64,000 bases of DNA from Clavaria fumosa (Eukaryota; Basidiomycota; Agaricomycetes; Agaricales; Clavariaceae): assembly GCA_951802425.1 (NCBI GenBank), contig OX637797.1:1922001-1986000 (forward strand). The letters are read 5' to 3'. This document shows positions 36,567-48,183 of the stretch, piece after piece. Under the pieces are notes generated by a model, which did not search any database, had not been told where the DNA came from, and saw nothing but the letters and a program-made list of their open reading frames with translations. How positions within the stretch are numbered: the stretch's first letter is position 1; each line of letters begins with the position of its first letter. The position numbers and the translations under genes are program-made.

Positions 36567-37140
36567 CTATATCACGATGATGGATTCCAGTCCACGATAT
36601 CGCGGATTGTTGTAGACGCTCTGACCAGGCTGAAAGACAAGTATCGTTAAATGAAACTTCCTAGGCTCATGGATATTACACACCTGCCAACCTTTGACAT
36701 CCTTCATGATTTCTTTCTCTCTTTCGAGAGCCGCAAGATGACGACGATAGGCATCGCGATCGCCCTCTGCTAAGAGGAGAGGTACGAGGTGTATACGGCT
36801 CCATACTTTTTCTCTCTGTAGTTCCCTGCGAGAGTCCAGAACAGCATTAGCGTTCCCTCCCGCTGGTATCCGAAAATGGTATGGAAAGACTGATAAGACA
36901 AGTCAGGCGGACGGATCCTGCGAAAACACGTTCCTCGACGGGCGGGCGTGCGCAGCAGCTGACCCGGTGCAGAGCCTCAAAAAGGTAGACCTACCGTCTT
37001 TCCAAATTTCCCAATCCGACTCGGTAAAAACCGTAGGCACAAATCGCAGTGACCCCAGCGAGAATAACATACGAACCGGGGCCACGAATGGGTAAATTGC
37101 GCTTATACTTGACGGCTTCAAAGCCCCCAGGAGGGGGCAT
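36567..37140 (-). CDS. NDUFA13: NADH dehydrogenase complex I subunit GRIM-19 / NDUFA13 (5' end uncertain)
   Basis: This is an accessory subunit of mitochondrial complex I with one membrane span. The minus strand encodes MPPPGGFEAVKYKRNLPIRG, then PGSYVILAGVTAICAYGFYR (membrane helix) and VGLGNLE. Across introns follow ELQREKVWSRIHLVPLLLAE, GDRDAYRRHLAALEREKEIM and KDVKGWQ. The last exon reads PGQSVYNNPRYRGLESIIVI with TAG at 36567-36569. All blocks match GRIM-19. A 60-nt intron with a GTAAGA donor just upstream of the listed Met would add a preceding Gln-Asp, giving the family form QDMPPPGG. The true start is therefore in a short exon upstream of 37200 that I could not define. Confidence 0.9.
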
Positions 37141-37876
37141 GTCCCTAGGCGAAACATGGTCGAACCATACATCAAATGATGTTGAAAGATGCGGCCGTTC
37201 TTACTGCCTGTATGGAATTGACACTACAAGACCGTAGGGATGAGAACTCCCAGTATACAAAGAAAATTTCCGCGTACTTTGACCCAGGGCTAGAAGGAAC
37301 TGACAGTTGAGTGAGAATACAGCAAGCTGCTGCAGCAGATCACGGGAGTGATCCAGATCTGGGAATTGTTTATGTCACGTGTCATTGAGAGCAACGACTT
37401 TCGATGCGGTGGCAAAGTCGGCAAAGAAAACCAACATAAAAAACGACAGCGAACAGCTGGTAACCAATGACCCAGGGGTAAATGGTTTACTATGATGACT
37501 CACGTCCACGTTCTGCAGTTCTGGATGGACAGTGCTCTATGCGTATTTGGTTTTGTCAGTACATACTCTCTGTATATATACAAGTACGTGAAGAGAGAAA
37601 CGAGAATCGCCAAGTTCATGAAATTATTGTAACAATTTAGCTCGGTAACCACATGAGAGTTGTCTCTCGTCGTCGTTGTATGCAGTGAGCGCGCATCGTC
37701 CTCCCCGAAAAGGCTACTGCACATCGACGCAGGCGCCGTCCAAACACCTGTAATTTTGAAAAAATGATGAGTTTTACCGGAACAGCCCTGAATTGAGTGA
37801 GGGGTTTGGTCGTTTTAGTCGCTCGTGTTGACTTTCGCTGCCGAATTCCCCTCGTCAGCCTCAGTTCTGTGCCATC
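37141..37876. other. Region upstream of NDUFA13 and of the INO80F-like gene
   Basis: This region should contain the first NDUFA13 exon (near 37200-37260) and the promoters of two divergent genes. GTCACGTGTC, an E-box, lies near 37376. TATATATACAAG near 37573 is a candidate TATA element. No other gene is seen. Confidence 0.4.
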
Positions 37877-39677
37877 ATGTCCCACCAACCCTCCCCAGGC
37901 CCATCCCAGACCCATCCTCAGCAATTGCCGGTCGTCGCCGCCAGACAGAAATCAAGGTCTGGCGTCGCGGCTCTTGCGGAGGACGTCAAGTATCAAAGCA
38001 AATATAAGGAGCTCAAAAGAAAAGTCAAAGGCATCGAGGCTGTGAGCCATTTCCCCAAATGCTACTGACAAGGCCATACGCTCAAGTCGTGTTTGCAGGA
38101 GAATGATAGGTTGCAATTCAAGGTGCTGCAGGCGAAAAGGAGCATCCAGCGCATGAGGCTCGAGAGAGCGTGAGCTCGTTCCTTACAATACAGTCCACCT
38201 TTGTCTCATCACCAGCGAATCCCTCAGCATCTTGTATGAACGTCTGATAGTGGTTCCCCCTTCACCTACAAGGCGCGACAATCATCCTCTCCCTCCCGTA
38301 ACTTCAGGTCCAGGCGTGGTACCGCAACAACAATCCACGTCGCACAACCCTTCAAGCAGTCGTCATCATCGAGAAAACCCAGAGCCCGTAGACCCCCACG
38401 ATCACGCTTTCATTGAGTATATCCGCACCCACGGAAACGTGTGCGTCGTCCCCGGTCCCGACGGGCGGCCTGTGCCCGTCCAGGAGACCATCGGTCCCGG
38501 CGTCGCGCCGTACTCTGGGCACGGCCTGCAGCTTTACAATCCGCCGGGGCGCGCTGCGGGCGGGCACGAGCAGCCGCGCCAGCTCCCGCCGCTCTCGCAC
38601 CTCCCGTCTGTGCAGCAGTTCGAGCCCACCCGGCTCCCTATCCTCGCCCACTCGCAGCATCATCATCGCGGCAGCCCGGCACCTTGCTCACATCCAGGCT
38701 CGTCCCACGAACGAGTAGTACACTCACAGCCTCCTTCTCGTTCTCGTTCGCGTCCCTCGGGATATCCTCAAGAGCACCCTCACACCCTCCCCCCTTTCCC
38801 CACAGAAAATATGCCGCCAGTTCAACATGGCATGCAAAATCCCCCTCACTCGGCCGAACGAGAACGAGACTACGCTCGACGTCACCACGACATTCGCGAC
38901 CTGGCACCAGCCCACGACGCGCTTCCCCCCTCTCGAATTCAACCGGCCATAGCCTCGCCGGCCCCACTCCACCTCTCCCCCTACGCCAGCGAGCCCGCGG
39001 GACGAACTCAGCACACCCCACGGGCGTCTCGAGGCGAGGCGCCGGAGCGCGACGGTGAGCCCGACAGAGATCGCGACTGGGCTGAGCGCGAGCGCATCCT
39101 GGCGAGGGAGAGAGATGCTGCCACTGGCCGTCGCTCTCGACTGGCGCTAGAGAGGCCCGACTACCAGGACGCGCACACGTCGAGGTCCCGTGAAGAGCCG
39201 CCATACCACCCAGGGTACGGGGCCTCCCGCTCTGGGACGCCGGGTTCTCGCTCTCGCTCTGAGTCCGGGTACGGCAATGCGGATGTGCGTGGAGGCCCAG
39301 ACGGACCGTACCTAGAGCGGGGATCCCGGCACAACGCGAGGTCGACCAACCCCAAGGACGAAATGGATTTCATCCTCGAAGATGGCCGATCGCAGCGTGT
39401 GCGTGACCAAGCCGGCCCCAGTCCTGGTAATGCCGGCGATAGTGGTGGAGGTAGTGGTAATGGGCTCCCGTTACCGGGGCTCACGCATCTATCTATGGAC
39501 TCTAGGAAGCGTTCGCGCCACGACATGGAAATGGACGATGAGAACGTGGACGCTCCTCTAGCAGGCGGGAGGGAATCCGGCGTGGGCTTTGCCGCAAATC
39601 ATCGCGGGGACCCCGGATCAAAGCGATACCAGAGAGATCCTTCCGCCAGGGACGATGAGGATGAGGGTGACAGATAG
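37877..39677 (+). CDS. INO80 complex subunit F-like protein with coiled coil
   Basis: The first three exons form a coiled coil. They read EDVKYQSKYKELKRKVKGIE, then ENDRLQFKVLQAKRSIQRMR and LERAESLSILYERL, joined by short introns (about 38042-38097 and 38170-38215). This lysine-rich pattern resembles the INO80F/TFPT domain of the INO80 chromatin remodeller. The remaining 480 residues, in one exon, are disordered. They are rich in Pro, Ser, His, Arg and Glu, with RSRSRPSG- and RDRDWAERER-type runs and an acidic-basic end (DDEDEGDR). The stop is TAG at 39675-39677. Assignment rests only on the coiled coil, so it is a likely but not certain chromatin protein. Confidence 0.65.
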
Positions 39678-40023
39678 GAGAATGAGAAGGACGAAGAGCT
39701 GTTTTGTCAGTTCTCTGACGGACGCAATGGCTCCGTATTAATTTTTGCAAGCCCTTACGGGGAGTGTGGCGCGGTTGGTTTTCTATATCTGGCAGCATTG
39801 TGTAGGGTTCCTCTTGACAGCCGAACTACAAATTGAGACTACCATTCTATCTTTTGCAAGAACATGAGCATGTGCCCCTTCGGTCACCGGTCAAGAGCGG
39901 CGCTGAATATGGAATGGCTGGAAATGCAGGATAAGCGACCCAAGATGCAGATAAATGTCGGTCAAGTGGCGGCGGCGGTATGGCGGTGTACATGAGTAAC
40001 AAATGAGTTGAGGGGCGCAAAAC
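39678..40023. other. Intergenic, convergent 3' ends
   Basis: This 346-bp spacer lies between the INO80F-like stop and the stop of the hypothetical gene on the other strand. No feature is seen. Confidence 0.4.
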
Positions 40024-40983
40024 TTAATCAAGATCTGCCCTCCACCAAGCTGTTGTGCGCTCCCATGACTCGGGAAACCTAGGCGCAACCGATTCTACCC
40101 ATGAAGTAGCCGCGTCGTCGTCGTCATCATCATCGCCGTCACCCATCTGATGTGTCGCTGAATCATGGGGCCGATAAAGAACGTGCTCCCCTGCGGCAAC
40201 GGAGACCGGCGGTCCTAGGTGTTGAAACGCGACGATATCATTGTCCTGGGCTGTGCGATCCATAAGAGGCAACGGGCTTGGATTTATTGCCGATGCGCAG
40301 TTGTTGCAACAGCAGAGGTCACCAGACCATTGCAGATCCCCGTGCTGCTGCCGCGACAGGCCGAAGTGGTTCTCGTGCGCAGCAGGCGTTCGCTCGCGGG
40401 TCGGGTCGAAACCTCCCTCCGCCACCATCACGATCCAGTCCGTGGGCGAATGATGGGGGACCTGTGGTCGCGTTCGCGTTCGTGTTTGGGTTTGGGTTCG
40501 CGACGTCATTCCTGTACCACGCTGACCCGCTTCGGGTGACGCGCTGCGCGAGCCGCGAGATGGAGCACGCACAGAGCTAGAAGTGGAAACAGAGCTGGCT
40601 CGGGCGTCAGTGGGGTGACAACCATTGTGCCTTGGTCAACAATAACTTACCGACGTGTCTTGGCAGCGCCCACATGCGTCCCGCCGTTATTGAGGCCGCT
40701 AGGCACAAATTCCTGCATGTCTACTCGGACGTTTGATGGGAAAAAACTGGCGTGAACGAGCCCCACTGTCAGCACCCTGAGCCGGACGTACCATTTCCAT
40801 TTTGACTGAGGGCTGACTAAAACATAGCCTGCCGCTGTTCTTGCGGCTAGAATTGACTGTCGTAAGGCCAAACCATAGTATTAAATCAACGCAGGACATA
40901 CGGTCGTTTGCTCCACCTTCCACCCTACAACTACTGAGCAGAATATGTCCCAGTGCCTCCGAAGGGCGAGTAAATTCGGGCAT
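40024..40983 (-). CDS. Hypothetical protein, C-terminus acidic and Trp-rich
   Basis: I do not recognise this gene. Splicing is convincing. From ATG 40983, MPEFTRPSEALGHILLSSCR leads across an intron to SILAARTAAGYVLVSPQSKW. The next exons give FFPSNVRVDMQEFVPSGLNN and GGTHVGAAKTRR, and the last starts near 40575. The last part is Arg/Thr/Gln-rich (SRTQTQTRTRTRP), has a Cys cluster (GDLCCCNNCAS) and an Asp run of seven, and ends PESWERTTAWWRADLD. No membrane span or signal peptide is seen. The ordered N-terminal 90 residues suggest a real conserved domain. Neighbouring genes give no functional hint. Confidence 0.6.
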
Positions 40984-41552
40984 GCTTTGCTACTAGGACT
41001 GGAGCGGACACAATTAGAAAGATCTGTCATGAGCTCCGCGACACACTCAAAGCGGCAGCTGTTTACACACCTCGGCGTTTGACAGAAAAACAGGACCCCA
41101 AAGTTCCGCCGAGCTGTCCAATTATGACGTTGTATTAGTGGTGCTTTCGACTGGAATTGGCAATTTTAAGACCAATGACGGTCAAGCGTCAAGCGAGAAC
41201 GGTCACTGTTTGTCAAGGAGAAACGAAAGAAGAGACGGGACGCGGTCAGCGTATCAAGCGCGGTTTGGAAGGCGAGCGGAGTTCGCTGGTCATGGTACCT
41301 GTCCTACGAAGGTGAAAGGACAGAAGTCTTAAGCGAGCAGCCCGTACATGCTAGCCGCCGACGACAGCACACTGCAGGATGACGTGCTGTGTGATATAGC
41401 AACAACGCAACAGAAGGCTTTACTGAAGGTGAGGCACACGGCTCACTGGTCAAAATCGTCCGCAGAAAGGCTGACGCCGAATTGGTTGGAAAGCAGAAAT
41501 AAGTTACACGAGAGTGAAGACAAGTTTATCTGACGCTTCAACCCGCTGCGCT
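40984..41552. other. Intergenic, between the hypothetical gene start and NDUFS8 stop
   Basis: This is about 570 bp. A plus-strand frame at 41348-41533 (MLAADDSTLQDDVLC...) is open for 61 codons and has a GTGAGG that could be a donor. It resembles nothing known and lacks a partner exon, so it is not called. Confidence 0.4.
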
Positions 41553-42594
41553 TCACCGGTAGACATGGTCAGCTACAAAGAGCAATCAATGAACCGCGAG
41601 AAATTTTAATATAGGACTTGGATAACGAACCATGTAAATTGGCAGCAATTTCGGCTTCAGCTCGGTCGCCGTTTGCGAGGAGCTTCTCTTTGTTGTACAA
41701 GAGTTCCTCCCGTGTCTCCGTAGAGTACTCTTGATTTTGTGCTGCGGGATGGCAAGAGTGATAAGGTCTCCAATGGCAGGTGGCTTAAGCCTGAACGTGA
41801 AATACGCACTTTCAACAATGGCATCGACAGGACAAGCTTCTTGGCAAAAACCACAATATATACACTTTGTCATGTCGATGTCTTGAATAAAGCAAGTGAT
41901 TGATCATCACAGTCCCGCCGAGAAGTAGGTGGGCAAAATACCATATTTTGTCGTTCTCCGTGAACCGTCCATCCGTGCTTCACTCTCAATGGTGATTGCT
42001 TGTGCTGGACAGATAGCTTCACACAACTTGCACGCTGGGAAAAGAAAGAAATTCAATCAACCGAAGGGAAGGAGCGAGTCGACGTGCTTACCAATGCATC
42101 TTTCCTCTCCGCTTGGATATCGACGGAGAGCATGCTCGCCACGAAAGCGAGGTGAAAGGGGGCCTTTTTCGAATGGGTACTTGATAGTGTACGGTGGTCT
42201 GAAGAAGTTCTCAACCACGATCCACATTCCTAAAGGAAAGGAAGTGAGAGGTGTAGAAAGGTGTACTGAGCGGTGGACATGACGCACCTCGCAGAATCTC
42301 AGTAAAGAAGAATAAATGGACAGCTTTGTCAATGGCGCTGGGCCTACCCTCGTACGGGTTGACGTCGCTTCTCGGTTCGCGCCTCGCGAGGTCGGATTCG
42401 TCAGAGGCCTTCCCTTGCGACGACTGAGGTTGACCAGGATGTGAAGGCGGCGGCGTCACGGCATAACGTCGCGACGAGGTGTACGAGATTGAGCGAAAAG
42501 CGGCGACGAGAGGCGGCGGCGCCGCTGCGGGACGGATACGCTGGAGACTACGCAAGCTGGCAGAGAGCCTGAGCGCAAGTCGAGCGGAAGCCAT
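41553..42594 (-). CDS. NDUFS8: NADH dehydrogenase complex I 23 kDa iron-sulfur subunit (NDUFS8/TYKY)
   Basis: This core complex I subunit carries iron-sulfur clusters N6a and N6b. The N-terminus ([20 protein letters not shown]) is a typical matrix presequence. After splicing come [40 protein letters not shown], then the two ferredoxin motifs [12 protein letters not shown] and [18 protein letters not shown]. Each has four cysteines in CX2CX2CX3C spacing, so both 4Fe-4S sites are complete. The last exons give [32 protein letters not shown] and, over a final intron, HADHVYR with TGA at 41553-41555. That end matches the family HADYLYR-type C-terminus. Five or six introns are present. Confidence 0.94.
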
Positions 42595-43861
42595 GGGGTG
42601 ATGCGGGTTGGACAGGGCAAATCAGGTGATCGTCCCTCGCCTTTGCGCATGTCCAGCAGAAGAACGTCGCAAGCGACGCCGAACTGAATCTACTCATGGG
42701 GCATTTCGGTGGTTCGTCTTTCTTGTCTCGTTCGATGCTGAACGCAACGGAATGTAAGGAACGAACCCAACGCGTCGTCTGAGGATCCGACCATCTATTC
42801 TACCGCTGGCTGCACCATGTCTAACTAACCTGGCCCGTTTCAATCGAGGATAAACTTGCTTCTTACATATGAACAAGAATGACTTACTTCCTAACCTAGA
42901 TTGCAAGAGCTGTCGTTCAAACCACAGTCGCGAAGGGTCGTTTGGACTTTGTCGACAAAGTTCTTTGAGAATGTATGGCTCAAATTTCGGTCATTTCCCT
43001 TTCAAATTTTGCAGTTCAACCGGGGGCCCATCATCGAGGAGAAAATTATCGTACAGTGGACCCGAAGACTTCATCAAAAAGTCCACCCCAAGAAAATTTG
43101 AGATCCACCGCCCCGCCGCTTGTATCAGATCGCAGTTCCAATATCGTTCTATAACTTGCCAAACTCGCAATGCTTGGGATGAACAACGGTATGCAGACTG
43201 TCAACTGTGAGTGCTTGGCGAATTATTAGCCCTCAGTGATACAGACGTAATAACTTTTATCTCGTCAGGAAAGCTTTGACTAAAGGTGTGGCAACGACGA
43301 GGACGAAGTTAACGTAAAAAGGAGACCTGTCCTCGCATCAAGTCGTGAGCAGATTCTGGCCGTTCCTTGCATGATCATTCTCTTACGGATGCAGCCAGAA
43401 CTACAAGCAAGGGTCGGGTAATCCAGAAGAGGCGACGGTGGGCGGAGTAGGTTAGTGAGGTGCTCTTTGGCACATTTCAAGCTTCCGCAATAATGAATAT
43501 AGGCGAAACTCAAACCGGTGACCAGCTCATTCCTCTCGGGAAGTAGCTTGTGAGTTTGCTGTATATATTGTTTCCCTTCAACGATCCCTGTATGTGGCGT
43601 CGGTACTCGTGCCCAGTGGCATTTGCCCCGCCCACCGTGTCGTCCCTTTTCGGCTAGTTGCCTTCATTGCAATGCACAACTAGCGACTTGTATGAGGGGC
43701 AAAGTACTCAGCCAATACTGCACATATATAGAGCTGCCGGCTGACATAGTGTGAATAATTTTCCTTGCGGTCGATAATGTTTTTCTCTTGATAATGACGA
43801 AAACGACCAGTGACCCGCCGCGGTCACGCTCTCGCACAATAGCCTGTGTAGTCTTCCCGCC
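42595..43861. other. Gene-poor spacer between NDUFS8 and prefoldin 2
   Basis: This is about 1.27 kb. Overlapping plus-strand frames at 42869-43210 and 42901-43101 are open. The latter is rich in Phe/Lys (FRSFPFQILQF...GPIIEEKIIVQ) but has no recognisable domain. A minus-strand frame at 43280-43513 is also unsupported. TATATATAG-type elements occur near 43560 and 43724. I see no gene I can defend. Confidence 0.35.
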
Positions 43862-44422
43862 ATGGCAACGACTGCGTCGAAGGCCAAACCAAAGTCGAAA
43901 GTCCCTCCTCTGTCAGACCAAGGTGCGCATTTTGCATGTCTCGTGTGCTCATCGAAGTTCTGGCTGACCAGCTTAGAGATTCAGCAAAACTACAGCCGTT
44001 TGCAGGGTGATCTGCAAGCCCTGGCCGCCAAAATCGGCGAACTCGAGCAAGAGGCGGACGAGCACGGGTCAGCGTCCTGACTTGTTGATCACTGCCTACA
44101 GCATAAGTTCAACCTGTTTCAAACAGACTTGTGCTAGCTACCCTCGAAGAGGTCCTGCAAAATGAACCTGATCGCAAATGCTTCCGGCTCATAGGAGGTA
44201 TTCTCGTGGAAAGGACGGTCAAGGACGTCGTACCCGCCCTGAACACAAACAAAGACGGGGTAGGGTTCAGACCCACAATGCTCTGAGCCTCGCCCTGTTT
44301 GATTGTCGTATTTGCAGATCGTCAGCGTGTTATCTCACCTCGCTGAACAATACAAATCGAAGGAACAGGAATTCGAAGCCTTCAAGCGGGATTATAACAT
44401 ACGTGTCGTGACCAAAATCTAA
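43862..44422 (+). CDS. GIM4: Prefoldin subunit 2
   Basis: Prefoldin is a jellyfish-shaped chaperone that hands unfolded actin and tubulin to the CCT chaperonin. Four exons encode a Lys/Thr-rich start (MATTASKAKPKSKVPPLSDQ). The N-terminal helix is EIQQNYSRLQGDLQALAAKI followed by GELEQEADEHG. The beta-hairpin core is LVLATLEEVLQNEPDRKCFR then LIGGILVERTVKDVVPALNT. The C-terminal helix is SVLSHLAEQYKSKEQEFEAF. The RKCFR...GG.LVERTV block is diagnostic of subunit 2 (beta class). Stop TAA at 44420-44422. Introns are near 43922-43975, 44069-44126 and 44260-44317. Confidence 0.93.
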
Positions 44423-47400
44423 TGTTTGGGAGTTTGTGGGTCTTTCATCATGTCAACCATCGAATTGCGTCGTTAAGGATCCGTTTACAGTCATTCGAAT
44501 GTTCTTTCATGAGACATTATACAACGTCCTAACCATGCTGTCAATTGTATTCCAGAAATTCCATCCCGCTTAACGTGGTCGTTTCGTCTTGAGTCTCATG
44601 ACGGTCGTCGCGCAGGGCCAATTCCTACCTTGAGCCTTCATCCCTACCTGTCCCAACGCGAATTGACGACTGATCCGCGAAACTTGATACCCCAACTACA
44701 GCGGCCCCCAGATAATACCGTGATTTACCTGCGATATGAAACGTGGCGCGCCTCGCATTAATTGATGGATCCACCTACTACTGAGTTACCTCGTATTTTC
44801 AACGGGCAGTGCTGTCGACGATGCTATCGACGATACATGACGCCATCAAGGGCGATAGGGCGATCAAGCCACATCGCATCGACACCGTTCCTCTTTTAAG
44901 GAAATGCTAGTGCCCGACATGTCGCACAACATGACCAGACAGGAAGCGAGACCCGTTGCCTTCCGAGGCGTTCAACATCATGAGGACTTTGGCGTGGGCC
45001 ATTGTACAGATGCTGACGGCAGGTGCCCGTTACCTTCGGCCCCAGATATGACGCACCGGACGATTTGCGCTGTCACCTCGTTGCCCGGTCGGGTTAGCCG
45101 CAGCGCAACAGGCATGCAAATCAGGACAGGAAGCCGACTTGGAGGATCAGAGCACCGCCCGACCAAGGGCCTTACTTCATGATGCGATTCGCCCGAGCTC
45201 TTCCAACCGCTGCTTTCACCATCCGGGCAGATACTGCGAGAGGCGAGATTAATTGCCCCAGGCGGATGTAAAATACGCCGACAGAACAAGGCGGCGTTAG
45301 AGTATCATAAGGTCGAATGCCGATGAAACAGAAGACTAAGATAGTGTATCGGTTCCACGGTCCGACTATGTCTCTCTGGGCTGGGGTGCAAGTGGACTTT
45401 TCCCCCGCTAGACCGCAGGCGTGCTTAACCTCTATTAGTAGCGAGTGAACTTGATTAGCCCCATAACTAACACAGCATAAAAGCCCTTACTAAGTTTTTT
45501 TGTCTTACAAAGGCGTTTTTGCTCACATGACGACAGTTGAAAATATATGGCAACATGTAACTAAGACAAAGACGTTGGAGTAATGTATGGGCGACTCTAG
45601 GATACCTGTAGATAGTAGTCAGCGCGAAAATCGTCTATCGGCTCGATGGGAGCACCTCCGAAACAATATTCTTGTACGGTTGCGTTCGTGTGGTTGGCAG
45701 GCGACGTATATTGTTTCAGCTTAGCTATCGGGTGTTCTCATGTCTCTTGGGAACGTGAAACAGTGAATTCATATGTCGGAGACGTGAAACGATGGCCGCA
45801 TTATTTGGTCCGTTCGCGTCCCACTACACACTTAGGCGGGCCCCGGCGCGCCGTCTCTTCTTAGGGTGGAACGCTAAGATACCGGCATTTGGACGGCATT
45901 TGGCAGGCTTTGTGATCTGGAAGTAACGCTAAAACCATGTTTCTTCTCACAAGTTCCGGTCGTGAGTATGGGGAGCGGGGAAAGAGGAACGGGGAAAGAA
46001 GGGGAGCGGGCGACAGGGATGTATATTGGGGTTGGTTGTGCGCCTTGTTGACCTCCAGGGATGATGAGGATGAAGACGAATATCGAGGAAGTGTCGGATC
46101 ATCTTGCAATCCATGTGGTTACCATGTGAGGAGCGGATGACGACGGAGCATTGTCGCCGCATGAGTGCTGGGATTTCTCATAGCAAATTTGACTATCTGA
46201 ACGCGACTATCAGACAGATATCAGAAGAGCCTTTTTTTTCTGAAGCTGAATAAAACAAGCCGGATTTTCTCACCTGTATGCCGGCCGGGTACTTCGGGCT
46301 GAAAATACGGGACCGAATGTCTGTCTGTGGAAGTGCATCAATGCATATTTCAAACAAGCGGCTCCGAGGGTGGCGTATCGTCGTGACCCTGAGGCACGAG
46401 CGATCCGCCGGAGCCTGAGCTGGCGTCGTGGCTATCACTTTTACCAAAAGTGGTGATAAATAAGATTAACGTGAGGCTGTGCTAGAAGCGATTGGACAAC
46501 ATGGACACACAAAGGACCCTACACTTTCCCCACAGCTAGGGGTAGGGTGAGATAGGGTGAGAGGATGACGTTGGTGCGTAGGGATTCTGTTCTAACCGAC
46601 CGTTGTACACGCTCTAGCTTCTTTCCAAAGAGCTCAATGCCGAATCAGTGGGCGAACTCGAACTCCTATCCTTCACTTTGTCCGCAAGATACCGTAGCTT
46701 CTAACCATTGGGAGACACCTCATCCTGTGAATTCTACGGACTCACTATGGAGAGGACTACGAACCTAAATTGTCTGTTTCTCTGCTCCGTTTTACAGCCA
46801 CAAAGGTTGGTAAGATTCCGAGCCGCGCTCGTCACCGATACCTCCTCACAAGATGGTTCTGCCTTGCCTAGATGGGTCTGTACATTGAAGCAGATTGTCC
46901 TGCAAAGGTTACCATTCACGTCATCTGATCCAAGAGCACATATGTATCGGTCTCCATTGCTACAAGCCGGTATCTTCTCAGGTGGGTTCAGTGATAAGGA
47001 TCCTGTCATAGGTGAATCCTTCTAAGTCTTAACGACTTCCCAATCCCCTTCAGAACACATGCGCGCCATCTCCATCCATGGTCGGTCTACAAGTAGCACA
47101 AGTCAATGTCTTCCCGCCTTGGGTCTTTATGTACACTTGAATTTTGCTACCGGTACTCGACACGGCCTATCATGGTCTCGATACAGCTGTGGCCACAGGC
47201 CGTCGTCGTATACGGGCCCAAGTTTTGTGGTCTTAACAGTGTCGTACAATTCTGTGTAAATTGGTTCTCGAGAGGTCTTGGGATCAGTCTGCCTGTCAAC
47301 CATTATACTCGCGACTTCTTGCGACCGCCAGGAATCGATGGACATTACTTCGTTGACCAGACGCCCAACCACCGCACTCGCGTGACAGAACATACCTTGC

Positions 47401-48183
47401 CGGGTTTCATGCGGTATTTCGCTCCACTTATGCTGGGTTGCTTGTTTCTTTGACCTTTCCCAATATCAAAAGATGACAAGACGGCCCCTGCTTCCGAGTT
47501 TCCCGCCTCGGAGATTTCGTTACCTTTCAACGTCTACGAGCTGCGCAAATAATGCACTCGAAGAAGACACGCCACGATTCTTATGCGCCAACCTGCAATA
47601 AGTAAGCGAACTCGTATGCATACCCCGAAACTCGACTTTCCCTTATATATATCGGTGAAGCCCGAAATGGTGTGGCTATTGCCCTTCGAATATTGATATT
47701 GCTAGTGGTTTCTTTCCGTTTTAGCAACACTACATGCTACTACACCGGGTACCGTATTTCCCGCTGGAAACGTGGTCATTCCGTGGATGAAGGCCAACAT
47801 GCCGACATGGATCGACGCCGGTTCAACGGTCCTGGTTCAAGTAACAACTCATCGAATGCTGATTGTAAGAGTTGCGGGGGGTTTCGGGGAGGGGGGGGAT
47901 GGCCTTTGAGGGGGTTTCGGTTTTGTGTGGTTTTTACCTATTCGAACCGGGCGGGATGTAGCTAGCTTTTACCGCTACCCTGAAACAGATCTAATGTTAT
48001 TGATCTGCGAGGGAAAAATTGCGCGTTCTTTGTTTGTCTTAGTCCTTGGATAGACGACGATTTCCCCTTTGGGTAATCAACGCCAGAATTGTCCTAGTTC
48101 GACGATTTCCGCACTTATCTTGACGACGTGCTCCTGCTACCACGTGATATGTGTTTTAGACTAAAGAGCGAGTATACAAATGC
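44423..48183. other. 3.8-kb region without a supportable gene
   Basis: The largest gap in the window. Short frames occur on both strands (for example minus 44978-45289 and 46193-46447, and plus 47672-47965), but none matches a known family. Around 47745-47870 a short plus-strand frame reads PGTVFPAGNVVIPWMKANMP and could be an exon or relic. A G-rich tract lies at 47876-47914. I found no terminal repeats, reverse transcriptase or transposase motifs. Confidence 0.45.
47876..47914 (+). other. G-rich tract with G-quadruplex potential
   Basis: Four G runs of six, four, eight and five bases lie within 39 bp. This satisfies the usual four-run pattern for an intramolecular G-quadruplex on the plus strand, 270 bp upstream of the C2H2 gene. 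Confidence 0.6.

Noticed and set aside
46655..46735. tRNA-like A-box and B-box pair on the minus strand (TGGTTAGAAGC and GAGTTCGAGTTC)
   Set aside because: The spacing is plausible, but T-stem, anticodon stem and acceptor stem do not pair, so no cloverleaf forms. At best a tRNA-derived relic.
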